From Serratia sp. Ag1 (GTDB lineage: Bacteria; Pseudomonadota; Gammaproteobacteria; Enterobacterales; Enterobacteriaceae): a stretch of 52,324 nucleotides of DNA. This document shows positions 21,958-33,414 of the stretch, one piece after another. The stretch lies in contig NZ_JQEI01000031.1 of NCBI RefSeq assembly GCF_000743355.1, positions 1-52,324 of the forward strand, written 5' to 3'. The notes under the pieces are model-generated. The model made no database searches and had not been told where the DNA came from. It worked only from the letters and a program-made list of their open reading frames with translations. Both the position numbers and the translations under genes were made by a program. Position 1 is the first letter of the stretch. Every line of letters begins with the position of its first letter.

Positions 21958-23499
21958 ATGCAACTGAATTCCACCGAAATCAGCGAACTGATCAAGCAGC
22001 GCATTGCTCAGTTCAATGTAGTGAGCGAAGCTCACAATGAAGGTACCATTGTTTCCGTCAGTGACGGGATCATCCGCGTACATGGTCTGGCCGATGTTAT
22101 GCAGGGCGAAATGATCGCACTGCCAGGCAACCGTTATGCAATCGCATTGAACCTGGAGCGTGACTCTGTAGGTGCCGTGGTAATGGGTCCGTACGCGGAT
22201 CTGGCCGAAGGCATGAAGGTTAAATGTACTGGCCGTATTCTGGAAGTTCCCGTTGGCCGTGGCCTGTTGGGCCGTGTGGTCAACACCTTGGGCGCACCTA
22301 TCGACGGTAAAGGCCCGGTTGAGCACGACGGTTTCTCCCCGGTTGAGACTATCGCACCTGGCGTTATCGAGCGTCAGTCGGTCGATCAGCCTGTACAGAC
22401 CGGTTATAAGTCTGTTGATGCCATGATCCCGATTGGCCGTGGCCAGCGTGAGCTGGTGATCGGTGACCGTCAGACCGGTAAAACCGCTCTGGCGATCGAT
22501 GCGATCATCAACCAGCGCGATTCCGGTATCAAATGTGTTTACGTGGCTATCGGCCAGAAAGCGTCAACCATCGCTAACGTGGTGCGCAAACTGGAAGAGC
22601 ACGGCGCACTGGCTAACACCATCGTGGTGGTTGCTACCGCATCTGAATCTGCTGCACTGCAGTACCTGGCGCCTTATGCCGGTTGTGCAATGGGTGAATA
22701 CTTCCGTGATCGTGGTGAAGATGCTCTGATTGTTTACGATGACCTGTCCAAGCAGGCTGTTGCTTATCGTCAGATCTCCCTGCTGCTTCGTCGTCCACCA
22801 GGTCGTGAAGCTTACCCTGGTGACGTATTCTATCTGCACTCCCGTTTGCTGGAGCGTGCAGCGCGTGTTAACGCTGAATACGTTGAAGCTTTCACCAAAG
22901 GTGAAGTGAAAGGGAAAACCGGTTCACTGACCGCTCTGCCGATCATTGAAACCCAGGCTGGTGACGTTTCCGCGTTTGTTCCGACCAACGTAATCTCGAT
23001 TACCGATGGTCAGATCTTCCTGGAATCCAACCTGTTCAACTCTGGTATTCGTCCGGCAGTTAACCCAGGGATCTCCGTATCCCGTGTGGGTGGTGCAGCA
23101 CAGACCAAGATCATGAAAAAACTGTCCGGTGGTATCCGTACCGCTCTGGCACAGTATCGTGAACTGGCTGCGTTCTCTCAGTTCGCTTCCGATCTGGATG
23201 ATGCAACCCGCAAACAGCTGAGCCACGGTCAGAAAGTGACCGAGCTGCTGAAACAGAAACAGTATGCGCCAATGTCTGTCGCACAACAGTCTCTGGTGCT
23301 GTTTGCCGCTGAGCGTGGCTATCTGAACGACGTTGAAGTCGCGAAAGTCGTGAGCTTCGAAGCCGCTCTGGTTGCCTATGCCGATCGCGAACATGCCGAA
23401 CTGCTGAACCACATCAACCAAACTGGCGCTTATAACGATGAGATCGAAGGCAAGCTGAAAGGCATCCTCGATACCTTCAAGGCAACCCAGTCCTGGTAA
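21958..23499 (+). CDS. atpA: ATP synthase F1 subunit alpha
   Basis: 513 residues, E. coli length. The non-catalytic nucleotide-binding subunit has P-loop GDRQTGKT at residues 169-176. The arginine-finger segment [13 protein letters not shown] supplies a catalytic Arg to beta. The N-terminal beta-crown (to about 95), nucleotide-binding core and helical C-terminal domain are all complete. It starts 12 bp after atpH with GGGGA upstream. Confidence 0.98.
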   Translation: MQLNSTEISELIKQRIAQFNVVSEAHNEGTIVSVSDGIIRVHGLADVMQGEMIALPGNRYAIALNLERDSVGAVVMGPYADLAEGMKVKCTGRILEVPVGRGLLGRVVNTLGAPIDGKGPVEHDGFSPVETIAPGVIERQSVDQPVQTGYKSVDAMIPIGRGQRELVIGDRQTGKTALAIDAIINQRDSGIKCVYVAIGQKASTIANVVRKLEEHGALANTIVVVATASESAALQYLAPYAGCAMGEYFRDRGEDALIVYDDLSKQAVAYRQISLLLRRPPGREAYPGDVFYLHSRLLERAARVNAEYVEAFTKGEVKGKTGSLTALPIIETQAGDVSAFVPTNVISITDGQIFLESNLFNSGIRPAVNPGISVSRVGGAAQTKIMKKLSGGIRTALAQYRELAAFSQFASDLDDATRKQLSHGQKVTELLKQKQYAPMSVAQQSLVLFAAERGYLNDVEVAKVVSFEAALVAYADREHAELLNHINQTGAYNDEIEGKLKGILDTFKATQSW

Positions 23500-23557
23500 C
23501 GCACAGTAGCCTGCTGTTGAAAAACAGCAGGCTGTCTGGCAATGAGGAGAAGCAGAG

Positions 23558-24421
23558 ATGGCCGGCGCAAAAGAGATACGTAGTAAGATCGCTAGCGTGC
23601 AAAACACGCAAAAGATCACTAAAGCGATGGAGATGGTCGCCGCCTCCAAAATGCGTAAATCGCAGGATCGCATGGCGGCCAGTCGTCCTTATGCAGAGAC
23701 CATGCGCGAGGTGATCGGTCACCTGGCGTTAGGGAATCTGGAATACAAGCACCCGTACCTGGATGAGCGTGACGTTAAGCGCGTTGGGTATCTGGTGGTG
23801 TCTACTGACCGTGGTCTCTGCGGCGGTTTGAACATTAACCTGTTCAAGAAGCTGCTGGCAGAGATGAAAGGCTGGTCTGAGAAAGGTGTCGAAGTTGATT
23901 TGGCACTGATTGGCTCAAAAGCCACCTCTTTCTTTGGTTCCGTGGGCGGCAAAGTGGTTGCCCAGGTAACCGGCATGGGGGATAACCCTTCCCTGTCGGA
24001 CCTGATCGGGCCAGTGAAAGTGATGCTGCAAGCCTACGACGAAGGTCGTTTGGACAAGCTGTACATCGTCAGCAACAAATTTGTTAATACGATGTCCCAG
24101 GAACCGCAGATACTGCAACTTCTGCCATTGCCGCCTTCCGATGACGGTGAGCTGAAGAAAAAATCCTGGGATTACCTGTATGAACCCGATCCAAAAGTGC
24201 TGCTTGATACCTTGCTGCGCCGCTATGTGGAATCGCAAGTTTATCAGGGCGTCGTGGAAAACCTGGCCAGCGAGCAGGCCGCACGAATGGTCGCGATGAA
24301 AGCCGCAACCGATAACGGCGGTAGCCTGATCAAAGAGCTGCAGTTGGTATACAACAAAGCGCGTCAGGCCAGCATCACTCAGGAACTCACCGAGATCGTT
24401 TCGGGAGCCTCCGCGGTTTAA
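23558..24421 (+). CDS. atpG: ATP synthase F1 subunit gamma
   Basis: 287 residues as in E. coli; the central rotor shaft. The N-terminal helix ([33 protein letters not shown]) and the C-terminal helix ([21 protein letters not shown] and [18 protein letters not shown]) form the coiled coil inside the alpha3beta3 ring. The middle domain contains [11 protein letters not shown]. It lies between atpA and atpD. Confidence 0.98.
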   Translation: MAGAKEIRSKIASVQNTQKITKAMEMVAASKMRKSQDRMAASRPYAETMREVIGHLALGNLEYKHPYLDERDVKRVGYLVVSTDRGLCGGLNINLFKKLLAEMKGWSEKGVEVDLALIGSKATSFFGSVGGKVVAQVTGMGDNPSLSDLIGPVKVMLQAYDEGRLDKLYIVSNKFVNTMSQEPQILQLLPLPPSDDGELKKKSWDYLYEPDPKVLLDTLLRRYVESQVYQGVVENLASEQAARMVAMKAATDNGGSLIKELQLVYNKARQASITQELTEIVSGASAV

Positions 24422-24489
24422 CCAGGTTATTACCCTTAATAGTTCAGGTTGCGGGGATGCGGCTAACGCAACAGCAATTTGAAATATGA

Positions 24490-25902
<1,413 letters not shown>

Positions 25903-25921
25903 CGCCTGAGAGGAGGTTTAT

Positions 25922-26341
25922 ATGGCTATGACTTACCATCTGGATGTTGTCAGTGCTGAAAAACAGATGTTTTCCGGCCTGGTGCAGAAGATCCAGGTGA
26001 CAGGCAGCGAAGGCGAACTGGGGATTTTCCCTGGTCATGCGCCGCTGCTGACTGCCATCAAGCCTGGCATGGTGCGTATTGTTAAACAGCACGGTGAAGA
26101 AGAGTTCATCTACCTGTCCGGCGGTATCCTTGAGGTGCAGCCGAGCGTGGTTACCGTGTTGGCGGACACTGCCATCCGTGGAACGGACCTCGACGAAGCT
26201 AGAGCGCTGGAAGCGAAGCGTAAAGCTGAAGAGCACATCCGTAGCTCTCATGGTGATGTCGACTATGCTCAGGCATCTGCTGAACTGGCGAAAGCGATCG
26301 CGAAACTGCGCGTTATCGAGCTCACCAGAAAAGCGATGTAA
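25922..26341 (+). CDS. atpC: ATP synthase F1 subunit epsilon
   Basis: 139 residues as in E. coli. The N-terminal ten-stranded beta sandwich ([35 protein letters not shown]) is followed by the two-helix C-terminal domain ([29 protein letters not shown]) that inhibits hydrolysis. It is the last gene of the operon, with AGGAGG upstream and a strong terminator 35 bp after the stop. Confidence 0.98.
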   Translation: MAMTYHLDVVSAEKQMFSGLVQKIQVTGSEGELGIFPGHAPLLTAIKPGMVRIVKQHGEEEFIYLSGGILEVQPSVVTVLADTAIRGTDLDEARALEAKRKAEEHIRSSHGDVDYAQASAELAKAIAKLRVIELTRKAM

Positions 26342-26375
26342 AATCCCGGCGTTGTATACAGTGCCTGGAATTAAG

Positions 26376-26405
26376 AAAGCGGCCCATGTGGTCGCTTTTT
26401 TTTTG
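26376..26405 (+). terminator. atp operon terminator
   Basis: AAAGCGGCC and GGTCGCTTT pair (one G-U) around a CATGT loop, followed by an uninterrupted run of T to 26404. This is a classic Rho-independent terminator. Confidence 0.9.
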
Positions 26406-26637
26406 CTTTAAAATAAGCGTTTCAACCGGGTTGGCATTGTGATGTATTAGCTTGGTCAGCGGGATTAAAGCGTCTCCGATCGCCGACAGTTTTTTTCACC
26501 ACCGGCTGATATTGTTCCGGTTAGCGGCACGCTTAGAGCCATGCGGCCTGTGCTGAATTTGTGTAGAGAAATATGTAGTATTTTCACCACCAAAGGGTTT
26601 TACTTTCGTCCATCAAAATGGAGTTACCAGGTTGCTT

Positions 26638-28008
26638 ATGTCGAACAGCGCAATGAGTGTGGTTATCCTCGCCGCAGGCAAGGGAACACGCATGTATTCC
26701 GATCTTCCTAAAGTGTTGCATCCGTTGGCAGGTAAGCCGATGGTGCAGCATGTTATTGATGCAGCCATGAAATTGGGCGCGCAGAAAGTCCATCTGGTCT
26801 ATGGTCATGGTGGAGATCTGCTGAAAAGCAGGTTAAAGGATAATGCGCTTAGCTGGGTGCTACAGTCGGAACAGTTAGGAACAGGCCATGCGATGCAGCA
26901 GGCCGCTCCACATTTCGCCGATAATGAAGACATTCTGATGTTGTATGGCGATGTTCCATTGATTTCAGTCGATACGCTGACGCGCCTGCTGGCGGCAAAA
27001 CCGCAGGGTGGTATTGGCCTGTTGACGGTAAAACTTGACGATCCGAGCGGGTATGGCCGTATCGTGCGTAACAATGGTGACGTTGTGGGTATCGTCGAGC
27101 ATAAAGATGCCAGCGATGAGCAGCGTCAGATTAATGAAATCAACACTGGCATTCTGGTGGCGAATGGTCGCGATCTGAAGCGCTGGTTGGGGATGTTGAA
27201 TAACAATAATGCTCAGGGTGAATTCTACATCACCGATGTTATCGCTCTGGCTCATGCCGACGGCAAAAAGATTGAAACAGTGCATCCCGCACGCTTGAGC
27301 GAAGTGGAAGGCGTGAATAATCGCCTGCAATTGTCGCAACTGGAGCGTGTCTATCAGGCCGAACAGGCTGAAAAACTGCTGCTGGCGGGCGTTATGTTGC
27401 TGGATCCGGCGCGTTTTGATCTGCGGGGTGAACTAGAACATGGCCGCGATATCTCGATTGATGCCAACGTCATCATTGAAGGCAAGGTTAAGCTGGGCCA
27501 TCGCGTGCAGATTGGTGCCGGTTGTGTGCTGAAAAATTGCGTAATTGGTGATGATTGCGAAATCAGCCCTTACAGCGTGCTGGAAGATGCGGTACTGGAC
27601 GCGGCTTGTACGGTGGGCCCGTTTGCCCGTTTGCGCCCAGGCGCAGAGCTGGCTGAAGGTGCACACGTCGGCAACTTTGTGGAAATCAAGAAAGCGCGGT
27701 TGGGTAAGGGGTCCAAAGCGGGCCATCTGAGCTATCTGGGTGATGCCGAGATCGGCGCAGATGTGAATATTGGTGCCGGGACGATCACCTGTAATTACGA
27801 CGGAGCTAACAAGCATAAGACCATTATTGGTGATGGCGTGTTTGTGGGTTCTGATACCCAGTTGGTGGCTCCGGTGTCGGTAGGTAAAGGCTCCACTATT
27901 GCTGCTGGCACTACGGTTACCCAGAATATTGCAGAAGATGAACTGGTACTGAGCCGCGTTAAGCAGGTGCATATTCAAGGCTGGCAGCGCCCGGTGAAGA
28001 AAAAGTAA
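26638..28008 (+). CDS. glmU: Bifunctional GlmU (UDP-GlcNAc synthesis)
   Basis: 456 residues, the E. coli length, from the ATG at 26638. A TTG at 26632 is better spaced from GGAG and would add two residues. The N-terminal uridyltransferase domain carries [27 protein letters not shown] and YGDVPLI. The C-terminal left-handed beta-helix acetyltransferase carries hexapeptide repeats, with the catalytic His in [14 protein letters not shown] and [12 protein letters not shown]. It acetylates GlcN-1-P and forms UDP-GlcNAc for peptidoglycan and LPS. A second step, GlmS, lies downstream. Confidence 0.97.
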   Translation: MSNSAMSVVILAAGKGTRMYSDLPKVLHPLAGKPMVQHVIDAAMKLGAQKVHLVYGHGGDLLKSRLKDNALSWVLQSEQLGTGHAMQQAAPHFADNEDILMLYGDVPLISVDTLTRLLAAKPQGGIGLLTVKLDDPSGYGRIVRNNGDVVGIVEHKDASDEQRQINEINTGILVANGRDLKRWLGMLNNNNAQGEFYITDVIALAHADGKKIETVHPARLSEVEGVNNRLQLSQLERVYQAEQAEKLLLAGVMLLDPARFDLRGELEHGRDISIDANVIIEGKVKLGHRVQIGAGCVLKNCVIGDDCEISPYSVLEDAVLDAACTVGPFARLRPGAELAEGAHVGNFVEIKKARLGKGSKAGHLSYLGDAEIGADVNIGAGTITCNYDGANKHKTIIGDGVFVGSDTQLVAPVSVGKGSTIAAGTTVTQNIAEDELVLSRVKQVHIQGWQRPVKKK

Positions 28009-28020
28009 CTCGTTTCGCCC

Positions 28021-28054
28021 CCTTCTCCCTGTGGGAGAAGGTTGGGGTGAGGGG
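28021..28054. repeat. REP-like palindrome after glmU
   Basis: CCTTCTCCC and GGGAGAAGG form a perfect 9-bp stem with a TGT loop, followed by TTGGGGTGAGGGG. Motifs of this form are widespread short interspersed palindromes in proteobacterial genomes. It may also weakly terminate or protect glmU mRNA. Confidence 0.55.
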
Positions 28055-28154
28055 AATAAACCACTCCTGCCCCTGTTTTGCTCTGTACTTTTATCCTAGA
28101 GCGCAGAGCAAAACATAATAACCCCACCATCTACAGGCTCGGGGATGCACGGTT

Positions 28155-28277
28155 TACTCGTCATACTTCAAGTTGTATGTGCATTGGCTGCGTTCGTTCG
28201 CCCCAGTCACATAGTTATCTATGTTCCTGGGAACTCGCGAACTTGCCGCCTTCCTACAACTCGAATTATTTAGAGTA
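28155..28277. repeat. ERIC (IRU) element between glmU and glmS
   Basis: The 123-bp element starts TACTCGTCATACTTCAAGTTG and ends CAACTCGAATTATTTAGAGTA, inverted complements of one another. The core CGCCCCAGTCAC...TTCCTGGGAACTC is a diverged form of the ERIC core bordered by CCCCAGTCAC and CCTGGG. With the REP-like palindrome it fills most of the 339-bp glmU-glmS gap. In E. coli glmU and glmS are cotranscribed and processed; here the intercistronic RNA would carry a long hairpin. Confidence 0.8.
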
Positions 28278-28347
28278 AAAAAACCGGCGAAATCAGGTCA
28301 AGACATCGAAGACGCCCCGAAAGGCGTTTAATTAGGAATACAAACTG

Positions 28348-30177
28348 ATGTGTGGAATTGTAGGCGCAGTAGCGCAACGTGATATTGCAGAGATCCTGTT
28401 AGAAGGTTTACGCCGTCTGGAATACCGTGGTTATGACTCTGCGGGGTTGGCTGTGGTTGATGTTGAAGGCAACGTCAGCCGTTTGCGTCGTGTCGGCAAA
28501 GTACAAAAACTGGCCGAAGCGGCAGAACAGCATGCTCTGCACGGAGGAACCGGTATTGCTCACACCCGCTGGGCAACGCACGGTGAACCTACCGAAGCGA
28601 ATGCGCATCCTCATATTTCTGATTACATTACCGTGGTGCACAACGGCATTATCGAAAACCATGAACCGCTGCGTGAACTGCTGGTTGAACGTGGTTACCG
28701 CTTTAGCTCAGAAACCGATACCGAAGTGATTGCCCACCTGGTGCATTGGGAGCAAAAACAGGGCGGTACACTGCTGGAAGTGGTTCAGCGAGTGATCCCG
28801 CAACTGCGTGGTGCCTATGGTGCCGTCGTGATGGACAGCCGCGATCCGAGCGTATTGGTTGCTGCCCGTTCAGGTAGCCCGTTAGTGATTGGCCGTGGTG
28901 TGGGTGAAAACTTTATCGCTTCTGACCAGTTGGCACTGCTGCCGGTAACCCGCCGCTTTATCTTCCTGGAAGAGGGGGATGTGGTGGAAGTAACCCGCCG
29001 CACTGTCAGTATTTTTGACAAGCAGGGTAACGCGATTGAGCGCCCAGAGATTGAATCTCAGGTGCAATACGATGCTGGTGATAAAGGCGCGTACCGTCAT
29101 TACATGCAGAAAGAGATTTTTGAACAGCCAATGGCGCTGAAAAACACCCTTGAAGGGCGTTTCAGCCATGGCCAGATCAATCTGAGTGAACTGGGCCCAC
29201 GCGCTGATGAGCTGCTGGCAAAAGTGCAACACGTACAGATTATCGCCTGTGGTACTTCTTATCACTCTGGTATGGTGGCGCGTTACTGGTTCGAATCGCT
29301 GGCGGGTGTGCCATGCGATGTGGAAATTGCTTCAGAATTCCGTTACCGCAAGTCTGCCGTGCGCCCTGGTAGCCTGATCGTCACCTTGTCTCAGTCTGGT
29401 GAAACGGCGGATACGCTGGCTGCACTGCGCCTGTCTAAAGAGTTGGGTTACCTGGGGTCACTGGCGGTGTGTAACGTTGCCGGTTCTTCTCTGGTGCGTG
29501 AATCCGATCTGGCCCTGATGACTAAAGCCGGGACCGAAATTGGCGTAGCATCAACCAAAGCCTTCACCACTCAGCTTGCCGTATTGTTGATGCTGGTGGC
29601 ACGTATTGGCCGCCTCAAAGGCATGGCTGAAAGCGTCGAGCATGAAATTGTTCACGGTTTGCAGGCGCTGCCAGCACGCATTGAGCAGATGTTGTCTCTG
29701 GATAAGAGTATTGAAGCGTTGGCGGAAGGTTTCTCTGACAAGCATCACGCACTGTTCCTTGGCCGTGGCGATCAATATCCGATCGCGATGGAAGGGGCGC
29801 TGAAGCTGAAAGAAATCTCTTACATCCACGCAGAGGCTTATGCCGCGGGTGAGTTGAAACACGGCCCGTTAGCGCTGATCGATGCGGATATGCCGGTGAT
29901 TGTGGTGGCGCCAAACAACGAATTGTTGGAGAAGTTGAAGTCCAATATCGAAGAAGTGCGCGCGCGTGGTGGTCAACTGTACGTGTTTGCCGATCAGGAT
30001 GCCGGTTTTGTCAGCAGTGAAGGCATGACCATCATCCAGTTGCCACATGTTGAAGAGATCGTGGCACCTATTTTCTACACTGTACCGTTGCAGTTGCTGT
30101 CCTATTATGTCGCGCTGATCAAAGGTACCGACGTGGATCAGCCGCGTAACCTGGCGAAGTCTGTCACCGTAGAATAA
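28348..30177 (+). CDS. glmS: Glucosamine-6-phosphate synthase
   Basis: 609 residues (E. coli 609). The class II glutamine amidotransferase domain begins with the nucleophile Cys in MCGIVGA, with the glutamine-site motif [13 protein letters not shown]. The isomerase half has two SIS domains ([41 protein letters not shown]) and the conserved C-terminus [13 protein letters not shown]. It converts fructose-6-P and glutamine to GlcN-6-P. AGGA lies 10 nt before the ATG. The leader contains a short ACGCC/GGCGT hairpin. In E. coli GlmY/GlmZ sRNAs control translation; their sites cannot be confirmed here. Confidence 0.97.
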   Translation: MCGIVGAVAQRDIAEILLEGLRRLEYRGYDSAGLAVVDVEGNVSRLRRVGKVQKLAEAAEQHALHGGTGIAHTRWATHGEPTEANAHPHISDYITVVHNGIIENHEPLRELLVERGYRFSSETDTEVIAHLVHWEQKQGGTLLEVVQRVIPQLRGAYGAVVMDSRDPSVLVAARSGSPLVIGRGVGENFIASDQLALLPVTRRFIFLEEGDVVEVTRRTVSIFDKQGNAIERPEIESQVQYDAGDKGAYRHYMQKEIFEQPMALKNTLEGRFSHGQINLSELGPRADELLAKVQHVQIIACGTSYHSGMVARYWFESLAGVPCDVEIASEFRYRKSAVRPGSLIVTLSQSGETADTLAALRLSKELGYLGSLAVCNVAGSSLVRESDLALMTKAGTEIGVASTKAFTTQLAVLLMLVARIGRLKGMAESVEHEIVHGLQALPARIEQMLSLDKSIEALAEGFSDKHHALFLGRGDQYPIAMEGALKLKEISYIHAEAYAAGELKHGPLALIDADMPVIVVAPNNELLEKLKSNIEEVRARGGQLYVFADQDAGFVSSEGMTIIQLPHVEEIVAPIFYTVPLQLLSYYVALIKGTDVDQPRNLAKSVTVE

Positions 30178-30193
30178 CCGCTTGTCAGCCACT

Positions 30194-30223
30194 AAAAAAA
30201 CCGGCCTTTGTGCCGGTTTTTTG
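30194..30223 (+). terminator. glmS terminator
   Basis: AAAAAACCGGC and GCCGGTTTTTT form an 11-bp stem with a 6-nt loop 16 bp after the glmS stop. The T-tail and A-lead make it a bidirectional Rho-independent terminator. Confidence 0.9.
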
Positions 30224-30489
30224 CATTCCAGTTTTGCCTCTTGGCGCTGCATCGCTGTTTTCCCACCACTCGAATTATTAAAGTAATACCTTTTTTTATT
30301 GTGGGCAATTAAGTCTAAGATTATGCTTAATTAACTTTACTTTATCTTAGAATAAGGCTGAATCATATTAGGGATAAATGAATGATTTCTAAATTTTAAA
30401 AAAGTAATTTAAATTGTTGAGTGAATGTTATATCGAGTTTGTGGTATATTCGTTAGGAAATAAGGAGTTTTTTCTCAAAGGAGTGAGAA

Positions 30490-31173
30490 ATGTGGGCGGT
30501 GGAAATTAAAGAGATTTGCAAGAGTTATTATCTCGGGCAATCCAAGGTAGAGGCACTGAGAGATATTAATATAAAGATTGCCTCTCAGCGTTTCACCGTA
30601 TTATCTGGCCAATCCGGGAGTGGTAAAACGACGTTATTGAATGTGATTGGGGGGATTGATTGCCCCGATAGTGGTCGTTTGGTTATTGCCGGGCAGGAAA
30701 TGTCACAGTTAAGTGACGATCAGCGCAGTGCATTTCGCGCTCGTTATTTAGGGTTTATTTTTCAGAACTTTAATTTAATCCCTGTCTTGAACGTTTGGGA
30801 GAATGTTGAGATCCCACTCATCCTGCAAGGGACAACCGTTGCACAGCGGAAATCTGTAATTACGAATATGTTGGAAACCGTTGGCTTGGCAGACAAGGCT
30901 CGTTCGTTACCGGGGCAACTCTCTGGCGGCCAGCGTCAGCGTGTCGCTATTGCCCGGGCGCTTATCCATCGCCCTTCTTTAGTGTTGGCAGATGAGCCAA
31001 CCGCTAATCTGGACAGCAAAACCGGCAACTCTATCTTGCAGTTGCTTCGGCGTTTGCAGCAGGAACATTCGGTGACCGTGGTGTTTTCCTCCCATGATCC
31101 CCAAGTTATTGCGGAAGCTGATGTTCTTTATAAGGTACATGACGGCAACGTTACCCAGATTGCAATGCAGTAA
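30490..31173 (+). CDS. ABC transporter ATPase, MacB/LolD type
   Basis: 227-residue single ATP-binding cassette with Walker A GQSGSGKT (residues 40-47), Q-loop FQNFNLIP, signature LSGGQRQR (144-151), Walker B LVLADEP and the H-loop His in FSSHDP. This subgroup pairs with FtsX-like permeases (LolCDE, MacB, FtsEX) that use ATP to extract or push substrates from the periplasmic side. AAAGGAG lies 7 nt before the ATG. It heads a four-gene operon placed between glmS and pstS, where E. coli has none. The substrate is unknown. Confidence 0.9.
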   Translation: MWAVEIKEICKSYYLGQSKVEALRDINIKIASQRFTVLSGQSGSGKTTLLNVIGGIDCPDSGRLVIAGQEMSQLSDDQRSAFRARYLGFIFQNFNLIPVLNVWENVEIPLILQGTTVAQRKSVITNMLETVGLADKARSLPGQLSGGQRQRVAIARALIHRPSLVLADEPTANLDSKTGNSILQLLRRLQQEHSVTVVFSSHDPQVIAEADVLYKVHDGNVTQIAMQ

Positions 31174-31198
31174 GTTTCCCGCTGGAGAAATAATCACC

Positions 31199-32587
31199 AT
31201 GCAAACATTCAAGCTAGCCTTACGCAATTTACTACGCAACAGGCGGCGGACTTTTTCGACCCTTTGTGCAATTATCGTTGGCGCCATCGGCATTCTGTTG
31301 TTCGGTGGCTATAACCGCTCTATTGAATATAGTTTGCAAACAACTTTTGTCCGCGATACCGGCCACCTGCAAATTCAACACAAAGACTATTTATTGTACG
31401 GAACGGCCAACCCGGCAGAATATAGCATCAAGCACTACCAGAAAATCATGGCGTTAATTGATAAAGACCCCGAATTACGCGAGATGGTCGTGGTCAGCAC
31501 GCCTGTGTTGATCCTCAATGGTATTGCCGGGAACTATGCTGCGGGCACCTCTCGGCCAGTATTAATTTATGGCAGTGAAGCGGCAGGGCAGGAGGCTCTG
31601 AACCAATGGGACGAATACCATCTTGGCAAAGGGATCCGTGATAACACTCTCAGTGCGAAGGAACCCAATGCAGCATTGATTGGTACAGGGGTGGCCCGCA
31701 TGTTGCAGTTGTGTGGTTTTATCGCCGATCAGCTCTGTGGCAGTTCAGCCCCTCTGGCAGAGAGCGGCAGCACAGAGTTGCCTGACGATCTGCAACTGCT
31801 GGCGCAGCAGACGCATGAACAAAGGGAACCAGCTGCCGAAGATCAAATTGAACTTTTGGCCGCCTCGGTTGGTGGGGCACCCAACATCATTCGTGTAAAG
31901 GTGGAAACCGTTCAACCGCAGGCTGCCAGAGAGCTGGACGACAGCTACGTCGGCATCCATTTGGCGCAGGCTCAGCAACTGGTTTTTGGGCGTGAGCAGC
32001 CTGGCGTCACGGCGATTAATCTGCAGTTGCGTAATACAGAACAATTAGAGGCTGCACGCACGCGTTTGCAACAATTGTTCCAGACCTCGTTAGCTGATGA
32101 GCCTCTCGCTGTATACGATTTTTCTCAGTTGCAGCCGTTGTACAGCCAGATCCTGGACATGTTTGGCAAGATTTTCCATTTCCTGCTGGTACTCATCCTG
32201 TGTATTGCGCTGTTTACCATCAGCAACACGATGAGCATGGCTGTCATGGAGCGTACGGCTGAGATCGGCACGCTGCGTGCGGTGGGGCTGAAACGCCAGG
32301 ATATCCAGCGCCTGTTCCTGAATGAAGGCGTCCTGCTCGGCATTATCGGTTGTATTGCCGGTATCATTATTTCGCTGTTTTTGGCTTATATCATTAACCG
32401 TTCCGGCCTCACCTGGCATCCGCCGGGCGTTATTTCACCGATCCCGATCAGGATACGCATCTGGGGGGAATGGACGATGCTGTTAAGCGTGCTGGTTATC
32501 CTGATGTTAGCCGCGGTGTGTTCATCTTGGTGGCCTGCCCGGCGAGCAGCCAACGTTCATATTGTACAAGCGCTGCGCCATGCCTGA
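31199..32587 (+). CDS. FtsX-family (MacB/LolC-like) ABC permease
   Basis: 462 residues from the ATG at 31199. The upstream open part overlaps the ATPase gene and is not expected to be translated. Topology is one N-terminal membrane helix (about residues 18-38), a large periplasmic MacB_PCD-like domain to about residue 315, then three C-terminal helices containing MAVMERTAEIGTLRAVGLKR, the FtsX family coupling motif. The C-terminus WWPARRAANVHIVQALRHA is typical. It is the membrane partner of the preceding ATPase, 25 bp upstream. It is a candidate mechanotransmission exporter or lipoprotein extractor; the choice is inference. Confidence 0.88.
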   Translation: MQTFKLALRNLLRNRRRTFSTLCAIIVGAIGILLFGGYNRSIEYSLQTTFVRDTGHLQIQHKDYLLYGTANPAEYSIKHYQKIMALIDKDPELREMVVVSTPVLILNGIAGNYAAGTSRPVLIYGSEAAGQEALNQWDEYHLGKGIRDNTLSAKEPNAALIGTGVARMLQLCGFIADQLCGSSAPLAESGSTELPDDLQLLAQQTHEQREPAAEDQIELLAASVGGAPNIIRVKVETVQPQAARELDDSYVGIHLAQAQQLVFGREQPGVTAINLQLRNTEQLEAARTRLQQLFQTSLADEPLAVYDFSQLQPLYSQILDMFGKIFHFLLVLILCIALFTISNTMSMAVMERTAEIGTLRAVGLKRQDIQRLFLNEGVLLGIIGCIAGIIISLFLAYIINRSGLTWHPPGVISPIPIRIRIWGEWTMLLSVLVILMLAAVCSSWWPARRAANVHIVQALRHA

Positions 32588-32640
32588 TCCCATCGCAATG
32601 GATGGTGGGATATTGTTCACTTACACGGAAGATTTACCTA

Positions 32641-33411
32641 ATGAAGCTTTGCTTAATCTCTGGTCTTTTATTCAGCCTGTTTACCGGTGGCCAAGCATTG
32701 GCTGCGCTCGATGCTCAGGAAATATTGAAAAAAAGTGATGAGGTTCGTAACCCCGATCGCTCTTTTAGCCTGAGTACCGTTCTGGTCAGCTATAAAAATG
32801 GCAAACAGCATGAGACCAGCACATTGCGTCTATATTCTCGTGCCTATCCGAGTGGCCAGTTTCGCAGCCTGGTGAAGTTTATCAGCCCGCAGCGCGATGC
32901 CGGTAAGTTGACCTTGAAAAGCGGCAGGGATCTGTGGCTTTACGATCCGGTCAGCCAGGCCAGTGTGCCGATTTCGCCACAGCAACGTCTGCTGGGGCAG
33001 GCCGCCAATGGTGATGTGGTGACGGCAAACTGGAGTTACGACTATCAGGCCACTTTAGCCGGTGAAGAGCAGGTGTTGGACGGGGAACGCAAGCAGCGTG
33101 ATTGTTATCGCCTGCATCTGGTGGCCCGTCATCAGGATGCGGCCTATCCGTCGATGGATCTCTGGGTAGACAAACAGGACTTCAAAAGCTGCAAAGCCGA
33201 GTTTTACGCTGTGAACGGCAATTTATTGAAGACCACCTATTTTCGTCGTTACCAGCCAGTGCTTGGTGGCGATCGCCCGACAGAGGCGGTGATTATTGAT
33301 GGGGTAAACTCACAGTTGGTTACCGTGCTCAAGCATCAGGATTTCGCCTGGTACGATGTTCCTGAAGCCTGGTTACAGCGGGATTACCTGCCACATTTCA
33401 AGGATGACTAG
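32641..33411 (+). CDS. LolA-like outer-membrane lipoprotein-sorting family protein
   Basis: 256 residues from ATG 32641. A signal peptide (MKLCLISGLLFSLFTGGQALA) is cleaved before ALDAQEIL and there is no lipobox, so it should be a soluble periplasmic protein. The fold resembles the LolA-like beta-barrel carriers: hydrophobic strands with LRLYSRAYPSGQFRSLVKF, GRDLWLYDP and YPSMDLWVDKQDF. Two cysteines (in RDCYRL and FKSCKAEF) could form a disulfide. Position between an FtsX-type permease and an outer-membrane barrel suggests it shuttles a hydrophobic cargo. It is not LolA itself. Confidence 0.8.
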   Translation: MKLCLISGLLFSLFTGGQALAALDAQEILKKSDEVRNPDRSFSLSTVLVSYKNGKQHETSTLRLYSRAYPSGQFRSLVKFISPQRDAGKLTLKSGRDLWLYDPVSQASVPISPQQRLLGQAANGDVVTANWSYDYQATLAGEEQVLDGERKQRDCYRLHLVARHQDAAYPSMDLWVDKQDFKSCKAEFYAVNGNLLKTTYFRRYQPVLGGDRPTEAVIIDGVNSQLVTVLKHQDFAWYDVPEAWLQRDYLPHFKDD

Positions 33412-33414
33412 TGG

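Noticed and set aside
28078..28278. 66-codon frame before glmS
   Set aside because: It lies almost entirely within the ERIC element, whose ends and core explain the sequence.
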